Below are positions 23,206 to 35,200 of a DNA stretch of 64,000 nt, in pieces. Origin of the DNA: Rhizodiscina lignyota (Eukaryota > Ascomycota > Dothideomycetes > Aulographales > Rhizodiscinaceae); the NCBI GenBank assembly GCA_010015805.1, contig ML978124.1, positions 1,922,001-1,986,000 of the forward strand, read 5' to 3'. Under the pieces are notes generated by a model. It had not been told where the DNA came from and made no database searches. It worked only from the letters and a program-made list of their open reading frames with translations. The position numbers were made by a program, and so were the translations under genes. The number at the start of each line of letters is the position of its first letter. Within the stretch, counting starts at the first letter, position 1.

Positions 23206-26200
23206 TCAGTCCTTCACCTTAGCTTGCCGCCTCGCAGTCCCAATGTGCGTATTATTGACCTGTAGGTTGTGTTAGTCCTTGGTCAAACGAGATAGTGACA
23301 CGATTTCCTAGCTCACCTTCTTCGCAAATTTCAGACTGCTCAGCGTGTCTTGCAGATGTGCCTGGAGTGGGCTGACCATGACGAACATGAGTGTCTTCGA
23401 GTTGCCTGATAAGCTGAACTGCAGCAGGTACGAAAGCTTGGAATTCCGGTACGGCACATGGCCGCCTTCTTTGCCTTGTCCAAGAGCAGCAATTACATCA
23501 CCAAGGCAGCTCAGGCTCTTGTTGATCGACTGGGTCTCCTTGAGGCGTTGGCCCTCCGCTCCCGAAAGCGCGAGGCGCTCGGAACCGGCTAGGTCCACAA
23601 GATTGAGCACACCTAATACATCAGTGAATATACCATCAAAACGCACAGTTCCACGTTTCTTACCTTCTGATCTTTCTCCCGTTACTGCATTCACGCCTAC
23701 AAGATTGAGTATGAATACGCAATGGCTCCGGCTTGAGCGTTCATTGGCTTTGGTAGCCGCAACACTTCTGTTCTTCTGTGCACGTTGCATGAGGGACTCC
23801 ATCGTTTCTGGCGTATCCAACGGTACTTCTGTGATGTCTGTAATTGTGGTTTTGCATCTCTGCATGTCGTGGCGGATCTCATGCTTTTTCTTGTCGAGCT
23901 CTTCCGCTTTGCCGAGGAGGTCATTGATCGTCTCGTTATAAATCTCGACAAATTGCCCTTTCATCGTGTAACTCCAGCCCTTCTCTTCGAGCGCTTGTGC
24001 GCTGGTGTAGATTTGCTCAACAGCGCGAGGGATCATACCGTCCGACGACGACATGGTGAAGGTCTTCCCAGCGCCTGTCTGACCATAACAGAAGATGCAG
24101 ACGTTGTAGCCATCCAACGCACTTTGGACTAGCTGGCTGATCTCTTCAAAAACTTCCGCGTTCTGCGATGATGGGCCAAAAGAGCGATCGAAGTTGAAAG
24201 CATGGTTCGTCGTGCTGACCTTCCCAAGTGAACTGACTTGCTCCGGTCCTTGGACAGTGATCTCTTTCTTATCCGCTTCGGCATCCGGGAAGATGATATT
24301 CGCTTTTTGATCTAGCTCTCCTTCCAGAGTCGGCCGAACGCGGCAGAAGACTCGAATGTTACCCTTCAGCTCTTGGACTTCGTTGCGCAGCTTCCGCAGC
24401 ACGGACTCTTCATCACGTAACTTTTCTTTTGCAATACGCTCCTGTTCGATAGCTTCTTGCATTCGCTTGTGAAGGTCCGCAAATGATTGTGACTGCTGTT
24501 GGTTGTCGGACTCGAGAAAGTCAATCTTCGCTTTCATGGCGGCCATGGAAGACCCTAAAGTCGTGCAATTCGCCGCAGCGTCTGAAAGCTTGTCTCGTAA
24601 TCCGCTGGCCATGATCTTCTCGCGGTCCAATTCTACGTGGGCTTGTTCCAGCTGCATTCGCAAAGTGTCAGCCTCTCGATCGCGCTGGCCGATATCAATC
24701 GCGACTTTCTGCAACTGGGTGTCTCGCTGGATTGTCAATTCCTGGACTTCCCGCACTCTTTGAACCCTCTCCTCTTCTATCGAAGCGTTTAGTTGTCGTT
24801 GCAGGCTCGACAATTCTTCGGAATGCGTGCGAAGAAGGCGATCGATCTCTTCTTGTCCATTCCGCCGTAATTGATCCTCGAGATCTTGTGCTTGCCTCCT
24901 CAGCTTCTCCACCTCTCTTCCATGGGCGCTCTCCAAGTCCGCGACTGCATGGCGATGTTGTCGGTGAATTTCTTCGACTTCGATAGAATGGCCTCGTCTG
25001 GCTTCATCCATTGTAATGCTGAAAGTCGCCAGTTTTACCTTGCAGTCCTCGAGCTCTCTCCTCAAACTTTCGTTTATTTCGGACAAGTGATCTCTCAGCG
25101 CCTCAAGTTCAGTAACTGCATTTAATCGTTAGAATAGAGAGTACTTCGCGCCCACCGTTAATAAGACATCCGGATTTGCGTGTGATCCACTTGCTACTAC
25201 GCCATTATCGGCGCAAAGCGACACGTTTGCCTCTGCAGTGTGATTGTGATGTGATTGAAATAGACTCACTTCTCGCCTTCATCATCTCTTGGACTTCTTT
25301 GTGGTGGGACTTCTCAAAGTTTGAGCCCTCCATTTGCGTCTTCATTTCGGTATACAACAACTCCATACTCTCGAGTCGTGCGTTGACGTCGAACGCTGTA
25401 GATTCGCTGTTAGCCTCCCATGCTATCGGGGCTGTGATATTTGACGATTTATTAAGAAATTGTTCTTTCTGTGGTGAACCAGGCCGACTGCGCGACCCTT
25501 TAGTTGGGGATTGAGGTTGTGACAAAGGAAATGTTGAGTTTGCTGGATGTTGACTCTGACTCGACTGAAAAGAAGATGTAGGCGTCTTTGTAAGACGTGG
25601 GAGTTTGGACGGGGTTTGGTTGAACTCGTTGTCAGACTTGCGTTCAACCATCTTCCGTCTTGGATCCCTGGCATCGAGACTCATTGTCTGAAATGCCGTA
25701 CATAGTGATGGGTTACGTAAAGAATTTGTCGGGTCCGGTGTAGTATGAGAAGTTGCAGTGGAAGATGAAGACGAGATATCCCGGTGTCTCTGCGTTGCGC
25801 CAACGGCAGATTTAGGCCTCTCCGCCTTGTCGCGGAGATGTTGCCCAAATCTTTTGTCGCGCTGCTTCTTGGAGTGCAGAGTGTCGGTAGTTCTCGGTGT
25901 TGGAATGAAAATTGGCATACCATCGCCATTTACCTCCTCTCTGGCCATCATCTCTTTTTCGTGAAAGTAGTTTGCCATTGAACTCTGAGGCCTCGTTGTT
26001 GTGCCCGCATGGTATGACCCTGCCCTCGAGTGACCCATCACACTGTTTGGTCTCGAACCTGTCCCATATGACATAGGTCGCCTCGAAGGTCCCACGCTGC
26101 TTGTGTTCGAAGAATTCGATACCGTTCGCGCCGATGATGAAGGAGCGCGCGAATGGCTAGATATTGATGAGGAGTTTGAGATGTTTCGTGATCCTGGCTC

Positions 26201-26525
26201 GACTTTCACTTGGCCATTCGAAGGGACAGGTCTAATGCTTGGTGGCGCTGCGTGGTTTCGCCCGTGTGGCTGGCCGGCTCTGTCTTTCAGGGTGACGCGC
26301 TTTGCACTAGGCTCGGGAACTATTACAAGTGAGCTCTGTATGCGCTTTCTAAGGACTCTCGATTGACCTACGGTTGGAGACTTTGTGTTTTAAGCCCGTG
26401 GTTTGCGGTGGGGGCATGGCCGAAGTCGAGCCCATTCTCATATTGTTTTCTGAAGCGGACATCTCGCCCAGCCCTTTTCCAGAGAACAACGGGGGAATTC
26501 TGCTCGGTGGTTGAAGCTTCGACAT
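23206..26525 (-). CDS. Kinesin-14, C-terminal minus-end motor (KlpA/Kar3 type)
   Basis: Five exons: 26372-26525, 25270-26319, 23664-25115, 23317-23612 and 23206-23259, giving 1001 residues. Residues 1 to about 330 are basic and rich in Ser, Pro and Arg (MSKLQPPSRIPPLF start), the usual microtubule-binding and nuclear-targeting tail. A coiled coil spans about 335-650. The motor begins at GNIRVFCRVRP (653), the neck of C-terminal kinesins. The motor has the P-loop GQTGAGKT (746-753), switch I NERSSRSH and switch II DLAGSE, and ends SLKFAKKVNNTHIGTA. It moves toward microtubule minus ends in spindle assembly and karyogamy. The third intron (23613-23663) is 51 bases and stop-free, so if retained it would add 17 residues just before switch II. 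The 154-base second intron is unusually long for this gene. Confidence 0.95.
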
Positions 26526-26956
26526 CTTGGGAGACTATTTGCAGCTGTTAGTATCCACCGTTGCTATGGACTTTGGGAGTATAGCGCATTACCCGACTCT
26601 CGTCGACTCGCAGTCCGACATCGAAGTTCTCTGTGAGGTCGGAGGTTACAGAAGCGGTGTGGCCGTTTGTCAATTGATTATTTGCATCAAATTCCATTTG
26701 AATGTGAAATGATTAACGAGCGTCGAGCGAATGTTGCGCGTACACTCAAGATCCTGGGTCGAGATGTTGTTGGTAAACAGACGCTAGACAGTGGTATGGC
26801 TAATATTCGGATAACCCAGGATCGGCATCAGCCACACGGCGGAAAGAGGCTGATCCCTGCATTCTCGTCAACGAATGATAGATATATGAGAATCGCACTT
26901 TTAAATTGATTCTAAGCCATTAAAATTGAATATTTTCAGGTCTGGAGGCTCTAAAT
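26526..26956. other. Divergent promoter between kinesin-14 and the Nudix hydrolase
   Basis: About 430 bases separate the two divergent start codons, so both promoters must lie here. No further feature is certain. Confidence 0.5.
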
Positions 26957-27747
26957 ATGGCAACAGCAGATGCAAAAGTTGTCTCAACAGAGCCATTGGT
27001 CAGTGGATTATATCAAATCGCGGCCGTCGTGCTGATAACCATCAACAGGAGATCAAAGATGCGAAATGGACGACGCTCGTTCTGTAAATCCAACGTACTG
27101 CTACCATGCCCCAGTTCATATAGACTAACACCTTACATAGGATCAATTACACGGATCCACTTGGCCGCAAGCGAACTTGGGAGGCCGCTCAACGTCCTAC
27201 AAGACCAGCAAACAGCGCCGTTGATGGCGTAGGCATTGTAGCGATCCTAGAAAAGCCAGATGGACCAGAAATCCTCCTGCAGAAGCAGTTCCGACCGCCC
27301 GTGAACAAGATCTGTATCGAGGTGCCCGCAGGGCTTGTTGATGAGGGCGAGAGTGCTGAGCAATCTGCGGTTCGAGAGCTTAAGGAAGAGACCGGTTATG
27401 TTGGCGAGGTACTGAGTGAAGGATTCGGCATCTCGCCTGTTATGTTCAATGGTATATTTGGTTCTCTTGATCACTACTTCTAGGGGGCGCGCTGACCAAA
27501 GTTAGATCCCGGATTCTGCAATACGAATCTCAACATGGTGCACGTATCCGTCGATATGTCCAAGCCGGAGAACCAAAATCCTCAGGCAGAGTTGGAGGAG
27601 AACGAGTTCATCGAGTGCTTCTCCGTCCCACTGAAGGACCTGTACTCCGAATGTCGCCGGTTGGAGAAGGAAGGGTGTGCGATCGACGCCCGTGTAGGGA
27701 CATTAGCGGAGGGAATCGAGCTTGCAAGAAGATGGAAGGTGTTATGA
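26957..27747 (+). CDS. ysa1: ADP-ribose pyrophosphatase, Nudix hydrolase (Ysa1 type)
   Basis: Four exons: 26957-26998, 27049-27083, 27141-27451 and 27506-27747, giving 209 residues. The enzyme hydrolyses ADP-ribose and related nucleoside diphosphate sugars to AMP and sugar phosphate, protecting against free ADP-ribose. The start MATADAKVVSTEPL and the WEAAQRPTRPANSAVDGVGI stretch match the Ysa1/NUDT5 group. The Nudix box is complete: G-(5)-E-(7)-REL-x-EE-x-G, read as GLVDEGESAEQSAVRELKEE followed by TGYVGEV. After it come MFNDPGFCNTN and PENQNPQAELEENEFIE, the metal and substrate loop of this subfamily. The second exon is only 35 bases. It is divergent from kinesin-14 and convergent with CTP synthase, whose stop codon lies 160 bases away. 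Confidence 0.95.
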
Positions 27748-27907
27748 TCTTTAAGATGTTTCTAGCTTGCGCTGTCTCTCTACAAGGGGGCTTTAGACCA
27801 ACTGGACCGGTAACTCCATGCGATGCAACAGTCTGAAATATATAGGTAGATGAATCGCCCAAGATAAACTCCCAAAAGTAGATCGAAATGAACCAGCTCT
27901 TTCCCAC

Positions 27908-29961
27908 CTAAAAAGCGCTCGTATCCATGTGCCCATTTGCGCCGTTGCCATTCGGTCCATTCAATGACTCCGCTTGTTGCTTCGTGATTTCATCCAGGCA
28001 GTTCGCGCTTGCCGCGAGGAAGCCCAAGTAGGGTCTGCTGGGATCTAGTACGCGGCTCAGGTACTCTGGATGGAACTGTACGCCCACAAACCAAGGGTGG
28101 TCCTTCAGCTCGATGATCTCCATCCTCACACCTTGATCATCTTTGCCAATGAAAGTGAGGCCAGCAGATTCGAGTTGTTCGACATACTCGGGGTTCACTT
28201 CGTACCGGTGGCGATGTCTCTCCAAGATTTCGCCGTTTTTGTCTTTGTAGAGCTTTCGAAGCTTGCTCCACTCGCTGTCTGGCTGGAAGAGAGTTGGTCG
28301 GAGTCCAAGTCGCATGGTTCCGCCCATCACTTCTTTGTTAATCTCCGGCATGTAAACAATGACATTGCTGGCACCAGTGGTCCCCGCGAATTCTTCGGAT
28401 GTGGCATTCGTTATTCCGCAAACGCTACGCGCATAGTCAATTACGGCGACCTGCATTCCCAAGCATATGCCCAAGTAAGGCCGGCCATTCTCGCGTGCCC
28501 ACTTCGCAGCGACCACCATGCCCTCTATGCCTCGGTTGCCGAAACCCCCTGGAACAAGTACGCCATCCGCAGTGCACATATCGTGCCATGCCTTGTGATA
28601 CTTGGCGGTGTCTTTACTGGAACTCTTGGATTCAAGATGTTCCGAGTCGACCCAGACGATCTTAAGTTTCCGTTTGCACTTCATGGCGCAGTGTTCGAGA
28701 GATTTGATGACACTAAGGTACGAATCGTGAAGGTCGATGTATTTCCCGACAAGTGCGATAGTGACCGTCTCAAGGTATCCATGATGCCCAGCCAAGGTGA
28801 GCGTCTTCCATTGGTTCCAGATGTCATGACCCTTCTTAACAAGCAGCTGTGAAAAAGTGCAGTTGTCGAGTCGGAGACTACTTCGCAGTAAAGGAATGAA
28901 GCCTTGTTCTTCGAGGAGGATCGGAACCTGATAGATGGAAGGCATGTCACGGACAGCGACGACCTGCTCGTCTTCAACCTGACAAAAGCGCGCAATCTTC
29001 TCGACAGTCCCTTTATCAAGGGGACGCTCGCAACGGCATGCAATCTACTTTTCGTCAACCATACGCGTATACAACGCACTATAAGTGTCATACCAAGTCC
29101 GGAATGAGACCTGCACTGCGGACAGCCTTGATAGTTTGCTGTGTGGGCTTCGTCTTCTGCTCCCCGTTGATGACAGGGATGTATGAGACATGGATGTTCA
29201 TGAAGTTGTTCCTCCCAGCTCTTCTTCGCAGCTGGGTCATGGCCTCCACGAACGGCATGCTCTCAATATCACCTATCGTTCCACCGAGCTCTATAATGCA
29301 CACGTCTGGCTCCTCATTGGTATCATCCACTGGAATTTTTGCGACCCTTTCGATCCACTCTTGAATCGCATCCGTGATGTGCGGGACGACTTGTACAGTC
29401 TTTCCCAGGTATGAACCCTTTCGCTCCTCATCGATGACATGTTTGTATATCTTTCCGGTCGTGATATTATTCTCTCGAGTGAGTGTGATGTTTAGGTATC
29501 GCTCGTAATTTCCAAGGTCGAGGTCAACCTCACCGCCGTCGTCCAGGACAAAGACCTCCCCATGCCTGCAAAGTTGTTAGTAATATGTTTGTCAAGAGTC
29601 GCTGAGAACACATACTCCATGGGGCTCATGGTGCCTGCATCGACATTGAGATACGGGTCGATTTTGATCGACGAGACGTATAGCTATTGTTAGCTAGTTG
29701 TATCCACATCTGAGCGCCACAAAGACGCGTCAATTTGGGACACATATCTTCAATCCAATTGTCTTGAGCAGTAGTCCGGTGGAAGAGGCTACGACGCGTC
29801 AGTAGGCATTCGTTTGTCGCGTTCGACGCGACGGTGGTAAATTTTCTCCATACCAATAATGCCTTTTCCAACCCCGCTAATCACACCTGCAGAGCATCAA
29901 CATGAGTTTGAATGTGATTATCTGATTCACACTGACCGCCAGATACCAGTACATATTTCAT
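27908..29961 (-). CDS. CTP synthase (glutamine-hydrolysing)
   Basis: Six exons: 29937-29961, 29854-29886, 29748-29788, 29616-29677, 29094-29565 and 27908-29044, 589 residues. It converts UTP to CTP using ATP and glutamine. The N-terminal synthase domain starts [18 protein letters not shown] with the P-loop, then [20 protein letters not shown] and [15 protein letters not shown]. The C-terminal amidotransferase has [16 protein letters not shown], the nucleophile Cys405 in YLGICLGMQ and the GVQFHPE triad segment. The intron 29678-29747 is exceptional. The family sequence LK-V-[ST]-S-I-K is restored without insertion or deletion only if the intron begins AT (ATATGT, compare GTATGT in the next intron) and ends AC, with a CTAAC branch site close to its end. 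Conventional GT-AG splicing would insert four residues here. The total coding length (1770) supports the model. Confidence 0.95.
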
Positions 29962-30776
29962 TTTGGCGATTGCGCGTGTATGTGTTGCCTTCCCTCGACA
30001 GGAGAGGGGGAAGAGAGAAATAGAGAGTGCGCAAATCCGCTGCGTGCATATGTAAACTCGACCAAGCGGTGGGGCACCCTTGTCGAGTCAGACACTGCCA
30101 ATCGGGGTACCTTGCTGATGTTGAACGAGACCGAGACAACGAGAGACGTAGCTGCGGAACGACTTGATATTTATATATAACCGCTTTCGTGTTTATGCTG
30201 GTGTTAAAGTAAGTATCATTTAAGTGTTATATATTGCCTGAAGCTGCCAAGCAGTGAATGGCTTTATTCATAACTTTCAAGGCCCTGGAGTGCTACAATA
30301 GTGTGTAGCCTCCGCAATCAATACAATTCACCAAAAAGTTGGCACCATGTTATTATTATATACACCCCAAAGTACATACAATAGCGCTTCAGAGACAGCC
30401 TCTTTGTCTTGATGTGCAAGAGCTGCTTGCCCCAAACGCGTTACAGCTTGCACAGTGGGCAACCACTTTGTCACAATCGAGGCCACCAGAAACGATTAGA
30501 ACATTCATTTGCAAAACTCTATTGCTGCTAAGAGCGGCATATCAGATATTAATGCAGTCCTACAATGTCGCCTCGTGCGTGGTCGTGTTCTCCACATAGT
30601 CGTAACCAGCATCATAGCTTCCAATCCTGCCTCTTCGAAGACCAGCTCCCGGAGCGACAGAATGGGGTCTGCATAATGGATAAATATGCAAATGCGTAAT
30701 TTCCATCAACATAGAGGGTATCTTCGACAATACCAAACCCGACCATGCCCTATCACAACCAATGATGTATTTCCTG
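29962..30776. other. Intergenic region, CTP synthase promoter / velvet gene 3' end
   Basis: About 815 bases between two minus-strand genes, with AT-rich patches near 30170-30380. No supported coding frame. Confidence 0.5.
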
Positions 30777-32281
30777 TTATGAACCCGAATCCTTACGCCG
30801 TCTTTGCCTTGGCCGCTCCTCTTCTCTCGCTTCAGCCCCTTGCTCTTCGCCTGCCTCACTGATGCTTTGCCTCTTTCTCGCAAGCGCTTTCTCGTTTCCC
30901 TTCTTGACCTGAATGTTGCAACCTTGCAGTTTGAGCGCTCTTGTCAATGCACTGCTCGGCCGCATACCAGGGAAATCTTTGGCGGTATACACGGTGAAGA
31001 CGTCGCTAACCACATCCGTGAGGATGGGAGAGAAGCCACCGACGTGCATATTCGCCGGATCCAGGCGCATCAACACGAATCGAAGCCGATATCTGCCATG
31101 CGTCCTGCACGACAGGTCTGGGAAGCAGAAGAAGCAGCCTTCCACGTCGTGCTCATCTTTTGCCACTGAAGGTGAGGCTACCAGTTGGCCCATTAAGCGT
31201 CGTGTTCGCCGGCGATCTGGCTGTTCTAGCGCCGTCTCCTCGGTGAGACCATCTGCGCTCCACAGTGTGCAGTGAACGACGTTGAGTGAGTAGCGAAGCT
31301 CATCAATGTCTGACGTGCCTGTCGTTGGATCTCGTACAAGAAGCTGTATGATAGGAGGGGGATCTATTACACGCCGATCTCGCTCACCAAAGCCGCACGC
31401 TCGCGCGGCTATGGGTTGCTGCCGTACCCTCAACTCATACTGCAATGGTCTGCGCATTTGGTTAGACTCTCAAAGCGTTTCAATTGAGGTCATATCACTC
31501 ACGATCTCTCTAATACCGGCACAGGATGAGGGACTGGGCCTGATAATGTTGGTGGAGGGACCTGAACAGGAGCCGGCGCCTGGAGAGGAGCTGGAGCATT
31601 CTCACCATGCGAAGTTGGGCCATATACCGAACTAATAGATCCACGGTGAGCAGTGGGATGACTTCGATACGACGTGCCGCTCGGAGCGTATGTGGGGGTG
31701 TAGCTTGGTGATGGAATTGGTCCCTGCTGCTGTTGTCGGTACGCAGAATCTCCCGGCGAAAGATAAGATGGCTCCAGCACACGACCTGGATGCCGCGGTT
31801 CCTCAATTACATAGCGATCTGATCCAGGCGGTCTTGCGGCTGGAGGGGGTCCAAGGAACGATCTCGGTGGCGTGCGCCTTTGCTCATGAATGGGGGAGAA
31901 TTCTGGTTCCGACTTTGGCGGCGTACTTGGTTGCGGAGAGAGTAAATTTGCCAATGGCGCTGCGGATTCCGATGGCGGACGAGTCTGTGAATGCCTAGCA
32001 GCTGCCGGAGGTGGAGGCACTGGCCCTGTGGTCTGCGCCGGAGCCGAATGGATTGCTGCCAACTGAGGCAAAGTCGGATGGTTCCCTTGCTGATATTCAG
32101 CTCGACCAGGTGGTGGGGGAATTGTTAATGGCGGAAGTTGAAAGGCATGAGGAATGCGACGAGGTGAGAAGTCCGGAAATGGCGGTGGGAGAATTGGAGC
32201 GCTCTGAATCTCGGCCATAGTTGCAGAAGATGCTGGAGGACCTTGAGAATACGAAGGCGAGGGGAACGAATGGCTTGACAT
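30777..32281 (-). CDS. velC: Velvet-domain developmental regulator, VelC-like
   Basis: Two exons, 31503-32281 and 30777-31449, give 483 residues from MSSHSFPSPSYSQG. The N-terminal 255 residues are Pro/Ser-rich. The velvet domain follows at about 260-450: LQYELRVRQQPIAARACGFG, ERDRRVIDPPPIIQLLVRDP, FCFPDLSCRTHGRYRLRF and VYTAKDFPGMRPSSALTRAL. Velvet proteins are fungal NF-kappaB-like DNA-binding factors coordinating development and secondary metabolism. The undivided domain at the C-terminus after a long Pro-rich stretch fits VelC better than VelB (which has an internal insert) or VosA (N-terminal domain). A basic RPRQRRRK tail may direct nuclear import. The true start is uncertain: the frame stays open upstream to about 32520 without an ATG. 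A spliced start at 32540 is possible. Confidence 0.85.
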
Positions 32282-35200
32282 GCGTAAAACATTACCGACC
32301 CAGTTGCCTACGCCGGACCAAACACCATTTGGGAAACAATGTTCTATCGGGACGAACGGGAGTTCACCAAGTCGCAGAGAATTGGCCGTGGGCTGCAACT
32401 TGGTGAGGCCGTTAGTAATGGAGGCCTGCGGCGGATAGTATGGTGTGGCAAGATCACGCTGCTTATACGCAGAAGAGGTATGAGCAGAAGCCCTGGTATG
32501 GACTACTTTGTATATGGATCGACAGGCGTTGGATCGTCATGCCGTGAGCAATGCTCCAGCACCCGCTACCCACCTGCACCGCCGCCGGCACTTGGACAGT
32601 TCCCAGGATTTAGGATAGCACTCCCTGAACATGTGTGACAGGCAACCGAGGCTTGGTTGACTCAAATTCGCCGAACGGGGAGCTGGACAGGGCGTTTGCG
32701 ACTAGACAGGGCAATATCGAAGCGTTGATCCCAGGGCCTAGTGGCAAGGCTGGTCCGGCGCGAAAGAGAGCGCTTTGGCGCTCTGGAGTGAGGACAATTG
32801 CTCTCAAGGACGCATCAGAGTGTCGATGCTGCAGATGTGAGAATCAAGGGCAGCAGGGAAGGGCCTCGCGCTGGGTATTTAATTCTTTGGGGAAAATAAA
32901 ATGGAACACGCCCAACGAGCTGGACCAACGAACGTGCGCACCAAGACATCCAGTGCGTCGCTACGAGAATCGGGAAGAGAAATGTCTCGAGTGTGGCTCT
33001 GTGTAGCACGCTGCTTGCGAGAATGCGGTTAGGTTGACTTGCTGGACTAGACGTATTCTCGTCTCACAAACGTTCTTTGTCCCCCTTCGTTCGCCTGCGC
33101 ACAAGGACAGCATTAGCCACAACCAATCTGATAGGAAGCTTTTGCCGTGAGCGACCGAGCTGTGGCAGCAGTCCGCTGGCCGGACCCACGCTGATCCAGA
33201 GGTTGGGTCTGGCGGGCCACTGTCCGTTCGGCAGCTCAGGCTCTGGCACTGGCACTGCTGTTGCGCGCCAGTCCGACGAGCTCGCAGAAGGGAGCGGCCT
33301 AGTAAGGAGGAGGGAAAAGCGGAGCTCACTGAGCTGTCATGGCACCCGACAGCAGGCAAACCGGCGCGCTCGACGCGCTCAAGACGGTAAGAAGCCGTGC
33401 CTAAATGGTTAATAGCAGGCCGGAGAGCCTCTGGACGGCGCGCTGGCCGAGTAAGCCCCATCGCAACATGGCAAAGTTGCATGATATCCGCACGCCTGGG
33501 AGATGGTCAAGCCTCTTTTGGCCTTTGCAGGGTCATGGTGTGACATCTGCAACTGTTGTGCGGTGCGCAGCCAGGCATCTTCGATCTTCGACCGCGGCCG
33601 CCCCTGTCGCGACGTTCGACGTTCGAACCTGGAAGTGATCGCAATCGTGGGCGCCGCCAGCAAATCACCGCAATCAGCAGCCTTTAGACATTGTTTCGTG
33701 TAAACAGTGCCGCCCGCCGCGCTTCTAGAAGGCCGCCTCCGGATTGCCATGCATGCAGCGAAGCGCCCGAGACGTGTCGGCATCGAGCAGCATTGCACCT
33801 CGCGCCGCTACTGCTCACGATCCGCTGTCGTGCAAGAGGTGTTCGCTGGACCGCAATCACAGAAGGGACAAAACCTTGGAAGCCACGTGCAAGGGCAGAC
33901 GACATCATCTTAGCGCAAACGGTCGTCGGCCGTTTTGGTCGAGCTGAGTGGGTTGTTCTGCGCCTCTGCTTCCCTTAGCGGCGGCGTGCGCGCTGGGGAG
34001 GCCTTGTTCGGACCTCATCTCTCCCCCACTCAGTTCCACCTCCCACCTCCCTCTGAAACCCCAGCTCGAGCGCACCGGCGCTGCCAATCCTGCGTCGAGG
34101 ATGACAAAAGAATGGAGTCCCCTGAGGCTCGAACGCGTGCCGCAGAAATGAGTTTTGCTCTTCGGCGCTGGCGAGAGCGTGTCTGGATGCTTGATTTGAT
34201 ATGCTTCAGACGGTACTCATGACAAGGTCACCGCTGCAATGCGCACATCGGCATTGACTGGAGAGTATAGACATCCCGGAGGTGTGTAGGCACGGCTCGA
34301 CTTTTCGGTCATCTTCGATCCTGCTCCTACTCGCCTTCACATTGGCTGCCGGATCAGCCCGTTTCACGTCCGAAAGAAGCAGTGTGGCCAACCTTCTCGT
34401 CCCCAGACTCGGGAACGCTTCCGGACAAGTATACTTATCGGGAAGAGCATGAAGAGCGCTTGATCGTTGACGCCTTGGCACACCTCGCTGACGATTTCGC
34501 CTTTCGCAGGGGTTGTAGGCTAGCCCAGCACTCTTCGTACCGTCTGACCAAAAGCTCTCATCAACCGCTCGGCGCTACGAATATTGCCCTGCCAATTCTC
34601 CGGACGCCCGATTAACGGTGCACAGGTGGAGAGGGCTGGGGTCGTCCCGATCAGGACGCCCTCCTTTTCATGATACCTCTCTGGGAAGGCTTCTCGCTAA
34701 GCAAAGGCCGTTTTGAGGCTCTTGCATCGTGGGATGCTGAACGGACAACCCTACAAGGTTCCACTCTGCGAATCTGAGATGCCCCAGGCAGATTTTAATG
34801 ACAAACATCTTGGAAACATGGCTGGAAGTCGCTAAGCCCGACGACGATCATTACCACAACCCGGACTTCAAGGTATCCCACTTCTCGCGGTCTGACCAAG
34901 TGAGAAGCCTCCCCTCGCCCGGAACTGACAAAACAGTTGCGCCACAGCTACGACACGACAAATTGTTCAGCTGCGCGGCCTCTTTAATCAAGATGGGTCA
35001 TCCTTTTATGTATGCTGTGCAATCTCGATAAACGCTGGCTAATTAATATTAGGCTATGCTTTCGTGGACGCTCTTACTTGCATTGGAGAGTGAAACTGGT
35101 TTGTACTACCTCTATTCGAGCCTCATCGGTGTCAGCTATTCTGTCACGTTCGAGATTGTCTCATAAATGAGTGGCAAGGACAGGACAATGAGAGTTCCCA

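Noticed and set aside
25116-25269. Extra exon inside the second kinesin intron
   Set aside because: An open stretch after an internal CAG exists, but no donor restores the phase needed for the next exon, and skipping it gives a continuous coiled coil.
28070-28852. A 260-codon plus-strand frame
   Set aside because: It is antisense to the CTP synthase amidotransferase domain, which is certain. No family match.
29678-29747. GT-AG alternative for the odd CTP synthase intron
   Set aside because: It keeps the frame but inserts four residues in a strictly conserved segment. The AT-AC reading fits without change. Kept as the main competing hypothesis.
33380-33470. tRNA-like string (TGCCTAAATGGTTAATAGCAG)
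   Set aside because: It resembles a D-arm but no matching B box (GGTTCRANNC) or acceptor pairing follows.
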